This document shows positions 39,956-50,322 of a DNA stretch of 64,000 bases, piece by piece. The stretch spans positions 62,001 to 126,000 of the forward strand of contig CANQIF010000005.1 of the NCBI GenBank assembly GCA_947623965.1, written 5' to 3'. The DNA is from an uncultured Alistipes sp. (lineage in GTDB: Bacteria; Bacteroidota; Bacteroidia; Bacteroidales; Rikenellaceae). Both the position numbers and the translations under genes were made by a program. The notes under the pieces were generated by a model. The model searched no databases and was not told where the DNA came from. It was given only the letters and a program-made list of their open reading frames with translations. How positions within the stretch are numbered: position 1 is the stretch's first letter; every line of letters starts with the position of its first letter.

Positions 39956-40149
39956 AGTATCTTATGGCAATCGTTGAACCATCTGAATTCTGCTTTTATA
40001 AAAGTCTTTCCAGAACGCAATAATGAGTATTGTCTGTAAAGATAGGGAATTTTATCGAGATACGAAGCGTTGACGATGAAAAACAGTCTATTGCTTTATG
40101 GTTATCTATAATTATAATACCGCCTTGCTTTTCATTGCCCCTGCCGTCC

Positions 40150-40300
40150 GGTACTTCAACCGCGCGCCGCCGGGAGGCTGCGGCCCGCACGGTCCTGGCG
40201 GACCGGAACAGCGGCTGCAGGCTGCTGCAGCTTCGCTGAAGCCGCAATGCAAAATGAAGAATAAAAATTAAGAATGGTGTATCGGGGCGCAGCCTGCGAA
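40150..40300. repeat. Mosaic intergenic repeat cluster E (short)
   Basis: GCCGGGAGGCTGCGGCCCGC, CGGTCCtggCGGACCG (40190-40205), GCAGCTTCgctGAAGCCGC (40227-40245), degraded AT-rich tail. Confidence 0.75.
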
Positions 40301-40439
40301 AAGCCGCGCGAGCAAACCTGCAGGGCGCATCGCCCGGCGGAAGCAGCTGTCCGCCGATCCCTGCGGGAGCGGGCCAGAGGGCGCGAACAGAGCGGCCGGA
40401 CACGAGAGAATGCGGCGATCGGGAAAGGAGAGAAAACGC

Positions 40440-40477
40440 GCGAGGCGGAGGGCCCTAAAAAGAGCCCTCCGCCTCGC
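40440..40477 (-). terminator. Strong hairpin downstream of the alpha/beta hydrolase
   Basis: GCGAGGCGGAGGGC cctaaaaaga GCCCTCCGCCTCGC. Confidence 0.7.
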
Positions 40478-40496
40478 ATGTTTCAGCCGCGGCCGA

Positions 40497-41549
40497 TCAG
40501 CGGGCGAACGCCTCGGCAAAGAAGCGTTCGATCCGGTCGAACGGAATCGCGTCGAGGTTGTCGTAGAGATCCGTGTGGCTCGCGCCGGGGATGATCAGCA
40601 GCTCCTTGTTGTCGCCCGTCAGGCGCCGGTAGGCATCCTCGCTGAAGTAGCGCGAATGGGCCTTTTCGCCGTGGATCATCAGCACCGGCGTCCGTATCTC
40701 GCCGATGTAGGCCAGGATGGGCATGTTGATGAAGGCCAGGGCCGAGGTCCGGAGCTTCCCCTCGTTCGAGTTGAGCGACCGGGGGTGATACCCGCGCGGG
40801 GTCTTGTAGTAATCGTGGTACTGGCGGACGAAGGGGGGCGCATCGTCGGGCACGGGATCGACCACCCCGCCGTCGCGTTCGTAGCTTCCGCTCCGGTAAT
40901 CCGCCGTCCGCTGCCCGTTGAGCTGACGGCGCAGCTCGTAGCGGTCATCGGCCGTCATGGCATCGTAATAGCCGTTGGCGCTGACGCGGCTCATGTCGTA
41001 CATCGTCGAGGTGACGGTCGCCCGGATGCGCGGGTCGTTGGCGGCGGCATTCAGTGCGAAGCCGCCCCAGCCGCAGATGCCGACGATCCCGATCCGTTCG
41101 GGGTCGGCCTCGCCGCACGTCAGCAGATAGTCGACCGCGGCGCTGAAATCCTCCGTGCTGATCTCGGGCGAGGTCAGGTAGCGGGGGGTGCCGCCGCTCT
41201 CGCCGCAGTACGACGGATCGAAGGCGATCGTGAGGAAGCCGCGCTCGGCGAGCGTCTGGGCATAGAGCCCCGACACCTGCTCTTTGACGGCGCCGAAGGG
41301 GCCGCACACGGCGATGGCGGCCAGGGGGCCGCGGGCGTTTTTCGGTTTGTAGAGATCGGCGGCGAGCGTGATGCCGTAGCGGTTGTGGAAGAGGATCTTC
41401 GCGTGCTCCACCCGATCGCTCTGCGGGAAGGTCTTGTCCCACTCCCGCGTCAGTTCCAGTGTTTCCATCTTTTGTCGGTTTGTCGGTTCCTGGGCCGTCG
41501 CGCCTGCAAAGGTCAGCAGCGCTGCGACAGCGATCAAATACAGTTTCAT
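40497..41549 (-). CDS. Secreted alpha/beta hydrolase (dienelactone hydrolase-like)
   Basis: MKLYLIAVAALLTFAGATAQE signal peptide; FDPSYCGESGG, IGIVGICGWGGFALNAAANDPR, TPVLMIHGEKAHSRYFSE, GASHTDLYD. Confidence 0.85.
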   Translation of the reverse strand: MKLYLIAVAALLTFAGATAQEPTNRQKMETLELTREWDKTFPQSDRVEHAKILFHNRYGITLAADLYKPKNARGPLAAIAVCGPFGAVKEQVSGLYAQTLAERGFLTIAFDPSYCGESGGTPRYLTSPEISTEDFSAAVDYLLTCGEADPERIGIVGICGWGGFALNAAANDPRIRATVTSTMYDMSRVSANGYYDAMTADDRYELRRQLNGQRTADYRSGSYERDGGVVDPVPDDAPPFVRQYHDYYKTPRGYHPRSLNSNEGKLRTSALAFINMPILAYIGEIRTPVLMIHGEKAHSRYFSEDAYRRLTGDNKELLIIPGASHTDLYDNLDAIPFDRIERFFAEAFAR

Positions 41550-41898
41550 TTCAAATCGTCTTTCAGGTTCGGGCAGCCCCCGCCCAGCGGAAAGACCGTC
41601 CCGTCTTTTCGGTTTTACCTGGACAAAGGTAAGGCTTTCCATCCGTTTTTCCATTACCCGCAGTACGGTTCCGATAACCCGTTTTACGGATCATCGCAAG
41701 GCGGACCGGCTGCGAGCACGCTTCCCGCCTGGGCGGCAGCTTCCTGCACCGCGCCAACCCGCCGCTTCAGCACCGCGCCACCCCGCTGCGTCGCCGGCGC
41801 TGTCCCGGCTTCCCCGTCTTTCCTCACGCGCTCCTCTCCGCCGCTTCCCCGCACCGCTCCGGCCCGTTTTTTGTCCGGTGCGACCGAAAAAATCCGCC

Positions 41899-43818
41899 AT
41901 GGAAAACAAACCCTCCCTCCGGATGCGGCTGAACGCCGCCGTCTCGCGCATCCAGTTCTTCGTCCTCGTCGTCTGGTGCATCGGCATCCTGCTCGCCTAC
42001 CTGGTCGGCATGTACGTCTCGGGGTCGATCCACTCGGCGTCGCGCTGGATGGGGGCCATGCTGGCCTGCTCGTCGGTGGTCGTCGTCCTGCAAAAAACGG
42101 GCTACCGCGAATCGCTGCAGTTCGGCCTCATCCGCGTCTTCGGCACCTTCTGCGGCGCCCTGCTCGCCTACCTCTACCTCTCGCTGCTCCCCTTCTCGGT
42201 GGTCGGCATGCTGCTGACGGTCTTTCTGCTCGAGATGCTCTTCATGCTGCTCAACATCTACAACACGGGCCATATCGCCACCATCACGCTGCTCATCATC
42301 ATGCTCGTCTCGCAGATGTCGCCCGGCGTCGATCCCGCCACGAACTGCATGCTGCGCTTCGTCGAGTCGGCGGCCGGCGTCGCCGTGGGGGTCGCGCTGC
42401 TGTGGGTGATCGAGCGCTGGAACGGCTGGCGGCAGCGGCTCCTCCACATGGGCCGCCGCGAGAACGGCGGAATGGTCGATCTGGACACCATGCCGCTGCG
42501 CTGGGGCCACCTGCGCGTGACGCTCGTCGCCTCGCTCGGACAGGCGACCGGCGCAGCCCTCTCGACCCTCGTCGGGCTGATCGTCCCGATGGTCCAGCTC
42601 GCCGGCCACCCCGGGCTGACACCCCTGCAGCAGGGCGTCGTCGCGGCGAGCAGCCTCGTCGGCATCCTGGTCGGCGCGATCCTCTTCGGGCGGTGGAGCG
42701 ACCGCCGGGGCTACCTCCTGCTCTTCCGCCTCTGCCCGCTGTTCGTGCTCGCGGCGGCCCTCATGGGGGCTGCGACGGCCGACCTCCGCGTCCTCGTTCC
42801 CGCCCTCTTTCTCATGGGGTTCGGCATCGGCGGCGACTACAGCCTCGACTCGGACTACATCTCCGAGCTCATGCCGCGCCGCTGGCGGCTGCTGATGGTC
42901 GGCGTGGCGAAGTCCTTCTCGGCCCTCGGCAGCCTCTTCGCCATCGGCACGGCCCTCTACCTGCTGCGGATCTGGCAGGAGCCGACCCACTGGAACCGGC
43001 TGCTCCTGCTCGTCGCCCTTCTGGCTGTCGTGATGCTCGCCACGCGCATCCGCTTCACGCAAAGCCCCGGGTGGCTCCTGGCCAACGGCCGCGTCGCCGA
43101 GGCCGAGGCGGCCGTCCGCTACTTCCTCGGCCCCGACGTCGAGATCGGCGAGCTTCGGCAGCAGCCACCGCGGAAGGGGGCCCTGCGCCTCTCGTGGGGC
43201 TCCTTCTTCCGCCGCGACCGGCTCAAGCGGACCCTGCTGTGCGGCATTCCGTGGGCTTGCGAGGGGGTCGGCATCTACGGGGTCGGCGTCTTTCTGCCGG
43301 TGCTCATCATGGCCCTCGGGCTCGGACACGCCGCCGACGGGAGCTTTTCGCAGCTGCTCCACTCGGCACGGACGACCCTCTGGATCGATCTGGCGATGAT
43401 CCCGGGCTTCGCGCTCGGTCTGCTGCTCGTCAACCGGGTGTCGCACCTGCAGCTCCAGACAGGCGGATTTCTGCTGGCCGCCGCGGGGCTCCTCCTGCTG
43501 CTCTTCGCCGACCGGTTCCACGGCGCCGCGGCGATCGCCATCGCGGGCTTCATGCTCTTCGAGCTCTTCCTGAACGGAGGCCCGCACCTGATGACCTTCA
43601 TCCTGCCGGCACAGGTCTACCCCGTCGCCGAACGGGGCGAGGGGAGCGGGCTGGCCGCCGCCTTCGGCAAGGCGGGCGCCGTCGCCGGGGTCTTCTTCTT
43701 CCCGCTGCTCCTCCACTGGGGCGGTGTTCCGCTGGCCCTGCTCGTCACGGCGGCCCTGCTGCTCGTCGGCGCCTGGGTCACCGCCCGCCTCGGTCCGCAA
43801 GTGCTGCCGAAGAGGTGA
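41899..43818 (+). CDS. MFS transporter with N-terminal FUSC/aromatic-exporter-like membrane domain
   Basis: N-terminal YVSGSIHSASRWMGAMLACSSVVVVLQKTGYRESLQFGLIRVFGTFCGALLAYLYLSLLP resembles FUSC/ArAE; C-terminal MFS motifs GAILFGRWSDRRGYLLLF and GFGIGGDYSLDSDYISELMPRRWR. Confidence 0.82.
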   Translation: MENKPSLRMRLNAAVSRIQFFVLVVWCIGILLAYLVGMYVSGSIHSASRWMGAMLACSSVVVVLQKTGYRESLQFGLIRVFGTFCGALLAYLYLSLLPFSVVGMLLTVFLLEMLFMLLNIYNTGHIATITLLIIMLVSQMSPGVDPATNCMLRFVESAAGVAVGVALLWVIERWNGWRQRLLHMGRRENGGMVDLDTMPLRWGHLRVTLVASLGQATGAALSTLVGLIVPMVQLAGHPGLTPLQQGVVAASSLVGILVGAILFGRWSDRRGYLLLFRLCPLFVLAAALMGAATADLRVLVPALFLMGFGIGGDYSLDSDYISELMPRRWRLLMVGVAKSFSALGSLFAIGTALYLLRIWQEPTHWNRLLLLVALLAVVMLATRIRFTQSPGWLLANGRVAEAEAAVRYFLGPDVEIGELRQQPPRKGALRLSWGSFFRRDRLKRTLLCGIPWACEGVGIYGVGVFLPVLIMALGLGHAADGSFSQLLHSARTTLWIDLAMIPGFALGLLLVNRVSHLQLQTGGFLLAAAGLLLLLFADRFHGAAAIAIAGFMLFELFLNGGPHLMTFILPAQVYPVAERGEGSGLAAAFGKAGAVAGVFFFPLLLHWGGVPLALLVTAALLLVGAWVTARLGPQVLPKR

Positions 43819-43838
43819 CGCGGCCGCCCCGAAAAAGA

Positions 43839-43871
43839 ACGGGCGGGACCTCTTCGCGAGGTCCCGCCCGT
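43839..43871. terminator. Bidirectional terminator between MFS gene and urea transporter
   Basis: ACGGGCGGGACCTC ttcgc GAGGTCCCGCCCGT. Confidence 0.85.
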
Positions 43872-43878
43872 CGTTCGT

Positions 43879-44901
43879 TCAGACGCGGGCATCGGGCGGC
43901 GCGAGGTGCCGCTTGTTCTCCGCCTCCCAGTTCGAATGGTCGGGATGACCGGCGTCGTCGAGCCGGACGAGGGGAAGCAGGAAGAGCCACGTCGCGAGGC
44001 AGAAAGGAGCCGTCAGCGTCGCGAGGCCGACGGGGGCGAGCAGCACATTCATCCCCGCCTGCACGAAGAAAGTCACCGCCACGCCGAGCAGCGCCCAGAG
44101 GGCCGAGCGCCACCCCGGCCGGTAGAAGACCGTCGCCAAGGCGATCGCCGTCAGCACGGAGCTGAAGCCGTAGAGCCCGGCGGCGATGTCGGCTCCGGAG
44201 GCGCCGAAGAGGAGGGCGAGGGCGAGCCCCGCGGCCGAGCCGGCCGCAGCCCACAAAGCCGCCCGCCACGAGGCGGCGAGCAGCCCGGCGAGGAAGAGGA
44301 GCCCCGTACCCCACGAATCGATGAGGAAGACCTGCGCGATGCCCCGGAGCCACCAGACCGCGAGCTCCGAGAAGCGCCACTCCCCGGCCGGGACGACGGC
44401 CGCCGGAAGCGCAGGATCGGCCATCCGGTCGTCCGGCAGGCCGGCGAGCGCGCGGGCGGCGAGGAGGAAGAGCCACGTGCAAAGGACGAAGGGGAAGGTG
44501 AGCGAGTTGATCCGCCACGCGGCCAAAGCCCGGTTGAGCCCGGTGCGGACCCAGGTCGTGAGGGCGGCGCAAAGCAGCAGCGCCAGCCACATCCACCCCG
44601 TGTTGCCCACGAAGGTGGGGAAGGCGCAGCCGACCAGCACGCCGTTGAAGCCCCAAAGGCCCTGGTCGCCCTCGCGGCCGGGCAGGCCGAGGAGCCATCC
44701 GGCCGCCGTCGAAACGATCAGTCCCGCCAGCGCGCCCCAGAAGACGACGTGCGTGCCGTTCTGCCAGGCGCCCCAGCAGATGCCGGCCAGAAAGAAGAGG
44801 CCCGTCCAGGCGTTGTTCTGGAACATCACCTGCCCGGCGCCGCGCAGCAGGATCCGCTGCAGGCCGGAGGGTCCCTCCGTTCGAAGAAGCGTTGTATCCA
44901 T
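43879..44901 (-). CDS. Urea transporter (UT family)
   Basis: GQVMFQNNAWTGLFFLAGICWGAWQN...GLWGFNGVLVGCAFPTFVG...GIAQVFLIDSWGTGLLFLAGLLAAS...GLYGFSSVLTAIAL; urease context. Confidence 0.9.
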   Translation of the reverse strand: MDTTLLRTEGPSGLQRILLRGAGQVMFQNNAWTGLFFLAGICWGAWQNGTHVVFWGALAGLIVSTAAGWLLGLPGREGDQGLWGFNGVLVGCAFPTFVGNTGWMWLALLLCAALTTWVRTGLNRALAAWRINSLTFPFVLCTWLFLLAARALAGLPDDRMADPALPAAVVPAGEWRFSELAVWWLRGIAQVFLIDSWGTGLLFLAGLLAASWRAALWAAAGSAAGLALALLFGASGADIAAGLYGFSSVLTAIALATVFYRPGWRSALWALLGVAVTFFVQAGMNVLLAPVGLATLTAPFCLATWLFLLPLVRLDDAGHPDHSNWEAENKRHLAPPDARV

Positions 44902-45124
44902 ATCCGTGTGTTTTTGGTTGCAAAAATAGGCGATCGACGGCATATTTCCGCCGGCCGCCGCGGATTTTCCCGGCCGGGAGCCGGGGCCGGAAGCGGGACC
45001 TGAACCGTGACCTAAACCTGAACCGGGGCCGGCCGCCGGAACGATCCGAGGCCGGCCGGAACGCCGGTGCAGCCCATGATGCCGGTGCGGCCCGCGGGGC
45101 CGGCTGGGAGCGCAGCCCGCCGCC

Positions 45125-46207
45125 CTACCGCCACGGAAACTCCTCGAAGAGGGGCTTTCCCTTGACGGCGAGGCGCACCGACGAACAGAAGTCGCGCACG
45201 AGCCGTTTGACGGGGCCGCTCTCCGCCCCGAGCACGCGGTAGGCGAGGCCGCAGTCGTTCGGCAGCCGCACGATGCCCGCCGCCAGCTGCCGCTCGCGGT
45301 CGATGAAGGGGTGCGTCCGCGCGCGGATCGCCTCGGCCCGGTCGGGCGGCGTCAGCACCAGCACGTTGGCGAAGAGGTCGCAGCCGTTCATCGCGCCGAG
45401 CGTCTCGGGCGAGCGGAGGGCGGGCCGGACGAGGAACTTCTCGCCGAAGAGGCGCCGGCCGTCGGGGCGCTCGACCCGCGTGCGGACCGAAAGGAGGTCG
45501 TAGCCGAAGCGTTCGCCGCGGTGCTTGCGGCCGCTCAGGTAGATCTCGGCATAGCAGAGGGTGGCCGACGGGGCGATGCGGATCGTCGTGTCGGCGATGA
45601 AGCGGGTGTGCCGGCAGGGGATCGTCGGCTCGGGGAGGTACTCCAAATAGGCCTCCTCCTCGAGGTCGAAGCGCTGGCGGAGCCCCGCGTAGTTGGCCCG
45701 CATTCCGGCGAGCTTGGTCGCCGCCCCCGTCGAGAGGTGGGCGAAGGCGCCGCGCCGCACGACGAAGTGCTGCTCGTAGCGGTCGCCGTCGACGTTGGGG
45801 CCGCCCGACGAGAGGATGTAGACGCAGGGCATCTCGGGCATCTGCTCGTCGAAATAGAGGGCCTGCTGCACGATGAGCGGCGCCCGGCGCTCCCAGTCGC
45901 GCAGGATCGAGCGGCCCTCGCCGTCCAGCTCGAAGCCCAGCCGCAGGTAGCCCGTCTTGCCGGGCGTGCCGACGGGCATCGCCTCGGGCTCGGCCAGATA
46001 GGGCCGCACCTCGCGGGCCGCATCGAAGCCGGAAGGCGCCGATGGAGGGGTCGCGTTGAATCCGGACCGACCGGCATCGAAGCCGGACGGACGGGCGCCG
46101 TCATTCCGGGAAGGACCGGGAGGGAGGGAGGAGCCGGACGGGCGGGAGGCGCCGGGCCCGGCCGAACAAGCCGCCCCGCCCGCTCCTGCCAGCTGCCTGC
46201 GTCTCAT
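45125..46207 (-). CDS. ureD: Urease accessory protein UreD/UreH with N-terminal low-complexity extension
   Basis: [83 protein letters not shown]; start overlaps ureG stop (ATGA). Confidence 0.9.
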   Translation of the reverse strand: MRRRQLAGAGGAACSAGPGASRPSGSSLPPGPSRNDGARPSGFDAGRSGFNATPPSAPSGFDAAREVRPYLAEPEAMPVGTPGKTGYLRLGFELDGEGRSILRDWERRAPLIVQQALYFDEQMPEMPCVYILSSGGPNVDGDRYEQHFVVRRGAFAHLSTGAATKLAGMRANYAGLRQRFDLEEEAYLEYLPEPTIPCRHTRFIADTTIRIAPSATLCYAEIYLSGRKHRGERFGYDLLSVRTRVERPDGRRLFGEKFLVRPALRSPETLGAMNGCDLFANVLVLTPPDRAEAIRARTHPFIDRERQLAAGIVRLPNDCGLAYRVLGAESGPVKRLVRDFCSSVRLAVKGKPLFEEFPWR

Positions 46208-46857
46208 CGGAGGGCGGCGGCCCGCTCCGGCCGCGACGGTTCGGAATCGAAGAGCGCCATGCGGCGGATGAGGCCGACCAGTTCGTCGATCCCCTCCCCC
46301 GTCATGCAGTTGGTGAAGAGAAAGGGTTTGCCGGGGCGCATCGCCGCCGAGTCGCGCCGCATCACCTCCAGATCGGCATGCACGTAGGGGGCCAGATCGG
46401 TCTTGTTGATGACCAGGATGTCCGACTGCGAGATGCCGGGGCCGTCCTTGCGGGGGATCTTGTCGCCCGCGGCCACGTCGATCACGTAGATGAAGAAATC
46501 GACCAGCGCCGGGCTGAAGGTGAGCGTCAGGTTGTCGCCGCCCGACTCGATCAGCACGACGTCGCCGTCCGGAAAACGCGCCTCCATCTCCTCGACGGCG
46601 GCGAGGTTCATCGAGGGATCCTCGCGCACGGCAGTATGGGGGCAGGCCCCCGTCTCGACGCCGATGATGCGCTCCTCGACCAGAATGCCGCGCAGCATGC
46701 GGCGCACGTGTTCGGCATCTTCGGTCGTCACCACGTCGTTCGTGATGACGAGCACCTTGTGGCCCAGTTCGAGGAGGCGGGGCGTGATCGCCTCGATCAG
46801 GGCGGTCTTGCCCGAGCCTACGGGGCCGCCGATTCCGATTCTGCAGGTATCGTTCAT
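46204..46857 (-). CDS. ureG: Urease accessory GTPase UreG
   Basis: [49 protein letters not shown]...[17 protein letters not shown]...[17 protein letters not shown]. Confidence 0.97.
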   Translation of the reverse strand: MNDTCRIGIGGPVGSGKTALIEAITPRLLELGHKVLVITNDVVTTEDAEHVRRMLRGILVEERIIGVETGACPHTAVREDPSMNLAAVEEMEARFPDGDVVLIESGGDNLTLTFSPALVDFFIYVIDVAAGDKIPRKDGPGISQSDILVINKTDLAPYVHADLEVMRRDSAAMRPGKPFLFTNCMTGEGIDELVGLIRRMALFDSEPSRPERAAALR

Positions 46858-46874
46858 GGGGAAAGGAATAAGGA

Positions 46875-47582
46875 TCAATTCATGAAGAGGCGGTGCACCC
46901 CCCGCTCGTGCAGCGAGGCGAGGATGTCGAGCTGCGGCGCGAAGGCGTGCAGCTCGTCCAACTCCAGCTCGCGGGCTTCGTCGTAGAGCGCCGCGCTCCC
47001 GGCGGCGAGGCGGAAGAGGATGCGCTGCGTATCGTAGTGCGAGACGCGCAGGCAGCGCAGCGCCGCATTGAGGACCATTCCCGCGACGCCGTACTGCTGC
47101 GCGCAGAAGAGCGCGCATTCGTCGAGCCCGCAGGCGGCGAAAAGAGCCCCCTGCGCCGCAGGATGGGTGCCGGGGGTGCGGCCGGCGCCGATGTCGGCGA
47201 TCCAGCGGGCGATGAAGCCGTCCGCGAGGAGCTCGGCCGCCAGCTCGGCCAGCTTGCGTCCCATGCGGCAGGTCATGCGGCGCCCCTCGTCGCCGAGACG
47301 GTAGGCGTAGAGAGTCCGGTCGACCGTCCGGAAGCGGTCGTAATCCTCCGCAAGACGGGCGCGGTGGGCCTGAAGCGCCGCGACGCCCTCTGTGAAGGCG
47401 GACTGCACCGTGAGGTCGCGCACGAAGGCTTCGAGCGTCGCGGCATCGCGGACCAGCCCCTCCGCCACGGCCGTTTCCAGCCCGTTCGAGAAGGAGAAGG
47501 CCCCCACCGGAAGCGCCGAATCGCCGAAGGCGAGCAGCCGCAGCAGCCGCGTCGCCCGGCCGGAGGTCGTGCGGCGCTTCAT
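46875..47582 (-). CDS. ureF: Urease accessory protein UreF
   Basis: [42 protein letters not shown]. Confidence 0.93.
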   Translation of the reverse strand: MKRRTTSGRATRLLRLLAFGDSALPVGAFSFSNGLETAVAEGLVRDAATLEAFVRDLTVQSAFTEGVAALQAHRARLAEDYDRFRTVDRTLYAYRLGDEGRRMTCRMGRKLAELAAELLADGFIARWIADIGAGRTPGTHPAAQGALFAACGLDECALFCAQQYGVAGMVLNAALRCLRVSHYDTQRILFRLAAGSAALYDEARELELDELHAFAPQLDILASLHERGVHRLFMN

Positions 47583-48457
47583 CGGACGGGGTCGGAAGGA
47601 AGTTGCGCACCGGCCCGGGCGCCGTCCGTCTCCCGACCGCAGCCGCAGCCGTGGTCCTGGTCTTGGTCCCGGTCGCAGCCGCAGCCGTGGTCGTGCGAAT
47701 GCCCGTATTCAGAGCCGTGTTCATGGCTGTGGCCCTGCTCCCGCCCGCCTTCGTGAAAGGAGTCGTGCGGATGATCGTGAGAGCGGTCATGCGCATGGTC
47801 GTGCGGGTGGTCGTGCGGATGGTCGTGCAGGTGCTCGTGCAAGTGCTCGTGCGGATGGTCATGCGGGTGCTCGTGCAAGTGCTCGTGCGGGTGCTCGTGC
47901 GGGTGCTCGTGTCCGCCGGCCCCGGGCTCCGCGCCGCCGAAAAGGCGGCGAATCTCGTGGGGCGCCAAGTAGGGAATCACCTCCGCGCCGGGCTGGAAAG
48001 CGTATGCGATCCGCTCGAACCGGTGGGTGCGCAGCACGCTCCGCATCACCGTGCGGTCGACCGTCAGGGGGATGTAGACCTTCGTGCCGCGCACGACGGC
48101 GGGCCAGTGCTGGTTGCCGACGGCGTGGCCGAACTCCAGCGCCTCGCGGATCGCCTCGGCGGTCTCCTCCTGCGCGAGGGCGCCGAGGTCGGCCACCAGG
48201 ACGTCGTTCAGCCGCAGGCGGACCGCTACGGCACGCCGCGTATCGGGATCGTACTCAAGGATATCGCCGTCGAGCAGCTGCGCATGGCGCCGCAGCGCCA
48301 CGGCGCACGCCTCGCCCCGCTCCGTGCGGGCGACGAAACGGCTCTTCTGGGCCGTCCACTGGTCCAGCTCCACGCAGTCGACGACCGCCTCGCGGAGCCG
48401 CTCGGCCCACGCCGCATCGCGGCGGTTTCCGAGAATTTCGGTATGGATTTTCATCAC
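47579..48457 (-). CDS. ureE: Urease accessory protein UreE with long His-rich C-terminal tail
   Basis: N-terminal UreE fold followed by [92 protein letters not shown]. Confidence 0.92.
   Translation of the reverse strand: MMKIHTEILGNRRDAAWAERLREAVVDCVELDQWTAQKSRFVARTERGEACAVALRRHAQLLDGDILEYDPDTRRAVAVRLRLNDVLVADLGALAQEETAEAIREALEFGHAVGNQHWPAVVRGTKVYIPLTVDRTVMRSVLRTHRFERIAYAFQPGAEVIPYLAPHEIRRLFGGAEPGAGGHEHPHEHPHEHLHEHPHDHPHEHLHEHLHDHPHDHPHDHAHDRSHDHPHDSFHEGGREQGHSHEHGSEYGHSHDHGCGCDRDQDQDHGCGCGRETDGARAGAQLPSDPVR
47690..47935. repeat. 12-bp-period tandem repeat encoding the UreE His-rich tail
   Basis: gtgctcgtgcgg/gtgctcgtgcaa/gtcgtgcggatg units. Confidence 0.85.
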
Positions 48458-48589
48458 GGGAATCGGTTTTACGGAACACCCGGCCGGCGGCCGCGGGGAG
48501 CGCCGCAGCGCAATCCGCCGCCGAAGCCGCCGCAGCTGCCGAAGCAGCCGAAGTAGCCGAAGCAGCCACAGCCGCCGGCCGGGGCGTAT

Positions 48590-50308
48590 TCAACTGAACC
48601 AGTAGAGCTGGCTCAACGGGAATTCGCGCGCGGGGCGGATGTAGGCCCGCACGCCGTTCACGAGGACATCGAAGGTCTCGGGATCGACGTCGATCGCCGG
48701 CGTCGCCCCGTTGCGCACCATGTCGTATTTGGTCAGCTGGCGCGTCCGGCGCACGGGGAGCACCCGGCGCTCCAGGCCGAGCCGCCCGGCGATGCCGCCC
48801 GCATAGGCCGCCCCCGAGACGAACGTGAGGCAGGTCTCGGGCAGCGCCTTTCCGAAGCCGCCGAACATCGGGCGGTAGATGCAGGGCTGCGGCGTGGGCA
48901 GCGAGGCATTCGGGTCGCCCATGTCCGACCAGTTGACGAGGCCCCCCTTGATGACCATCTTGGGTTTGGCGGCGAAGAACTGCGGCTCCCACAGCACCAG
49001 ATCGGCCACTTTCCCCTTCTCGACCGATCCGAGGTAGTCGGCGACGCCGAACGTGAGGGCCGGGTTGATCGTCACCTTGGCCAGGTAGCGCAGCACGCGG
49101 AAGTTGTCGTTGCCCGGGGCATCCTCCTCGAGCCGCCCCACGGCGTTCTTCATGAACGAGGCCATCTGGAAGGTGCGCAGGAACGATTCGCCGATGCGGC
49201 CCATCGCCTGCGAATCGGACGAGACCATCGAGAGGACGCCCAGATCGTGCAGCACGTTCTCGGCGGCCTGCGTCTCGGGGCGCACGCGGCTCTCGGCGAA
49301 GGAGACGTCGGAGGGGATCTTCGGATTGAGGTTGTGGCAGACGACGATCATGTCGAAGAGCTCGGCCTGCGAGTTGATGCCGAACGGGAGCGTGGGGTTG
49401 GTCGACGAGGGGAGCACGTAGGGCATCGAGGCGACCTTCAGCAGGTCGGGCGCATGGCCGCCGCCCGCCCCCTCGGTGTGGTAGGTGTGGATCGTGCGGC
49501 CGTCGATCGCGGCGATCGTGTCCTCGACGTAGCCCCCTTCGTTGAGCGTGTCGCTGTGGATGGCCACCTGCACGTCGTAGCGGTCCGCCACGTCGAGCGC
49601 CGCGCGGATCGCCGCGGGGGTGGAGCCCCAGTCCTCGTGGATCTTGAGGCCGCAGACGCCCGCCTCGATCTGCTCCTCGAGGGGCTGCGCCACCGAGCAG
49701 TTGCCCTTGCCGAGCAGGCCGACGTTCACAGGCAGCCCCTCGATCGAGCGGAGCATCCGCTCGGTGTTCCAGCGGCCCGAGGTGATCGTCGTGCCGTTGC
49801 TGCCGTCGGTGGGGCCGATGCCGCCGCCGAAGAGGGTCGTGATGCCGTTGCTCAGCGCGGCATAGGCCTGCTGCGGCGCGATGAGGTGGACGTGGCCGTC
49901 GATGCCAGCCGCCGTGAGGATCAGGTGCTCGCCCGAGATGGCGTCGGTCGCGGCCCCCGTGACGAGGTCGGGATGGACGCCGTGCATGATGTTCGGATTG
50001 CCCGACTTGCCGATGCCGGCGATCCGGCCGTCCTTGATCCCCACGTCGGCCTTCACGACCCCCAGTACGGGGTCGATCACCGTCACGTTGGTGATCACCA
50101 GATCGAGCGCCCCCTCCTCGGAGGTCATCGTGTTGGCGAGGCCCATGCCGTCGCGCAGCGTCTTGCCGCCGCCGTAGACGACCTCGTCGCCGTATTCGCG
50201 CAGGTCGCGCTCGATCTCGACGTAGAGGTCCGTATCGCCTAACCGGATCTTGTCGCCCACCGTGGGGCCGAAGAGATTCAGGTATTCCTGACGGGATATT
50301 GTTGCCAT
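48590..50308 (-). CDS. ureC: Urease alpha subunit
   Basis: [36 protein letters not shown]...[13 protein letters not shown]...[14 protein letters not shown]...[15 protein letters not shown]. Confidence 0.98.
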   Translation of the reverse strand: MATISRQEYLNLFGPTVGDKIRLGDTDLYVEIERDLREYGDEVVYGGGKTLRDGMGLANTMTSEEGALDLVITNVTVIDPVLGVVKADVGIKDGRIAGIGKSGNPNIMHGVHPDLVTGAATDAISGEHLILTAAGIDGHVHLIAPQQAYAALSNGITTLFGGGIGPTDGSNGTTITSGRWNTERMLRSIEGLPVNVGLLGKGNCSVAQPLEEQIEAGVCGLKIHEDWGSTPAAIRAALDVADRYDVQVAIHSDTLNEGGYVEDTIAAIDGRTIHTYHTEGAGGGHAPDLLKVASMPYVLPSSTNPTLPFGINSQAELFDMIVVCHNLNPKIPSDVSFAESRVRPETQAAENVLHDLGVLSMVSSDSQAMGRIGESFLRTFQMASFMKNAVGRLEEDAPGNDNFRVLRYLAKVTINPALTFGVADYLGSVEKGKVADLVLWEPQFFAAKPKMVIKGGLVNWSDMGDPNASLPTPQPCIYRPMFGGFGKALPETCLTFVSGAAYAGGIAGRLGLERRVLPVRRTRQLTKYDMVRNGATPAIDVDPETFDVLVNGVRAYIRPAREFPLSQLYWFS

Positions 50309-50322
50309 GGTCTATCGGTATT

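Noticed and set aside
40410-44165. 1251-aa + strand ORF
   Set aside because: Antisense to the alpha/beta hydrolase, out of frame with the MFS gene and antisense to the urea transporter; Arg/Pro/Ala-rich high-GC artefact.
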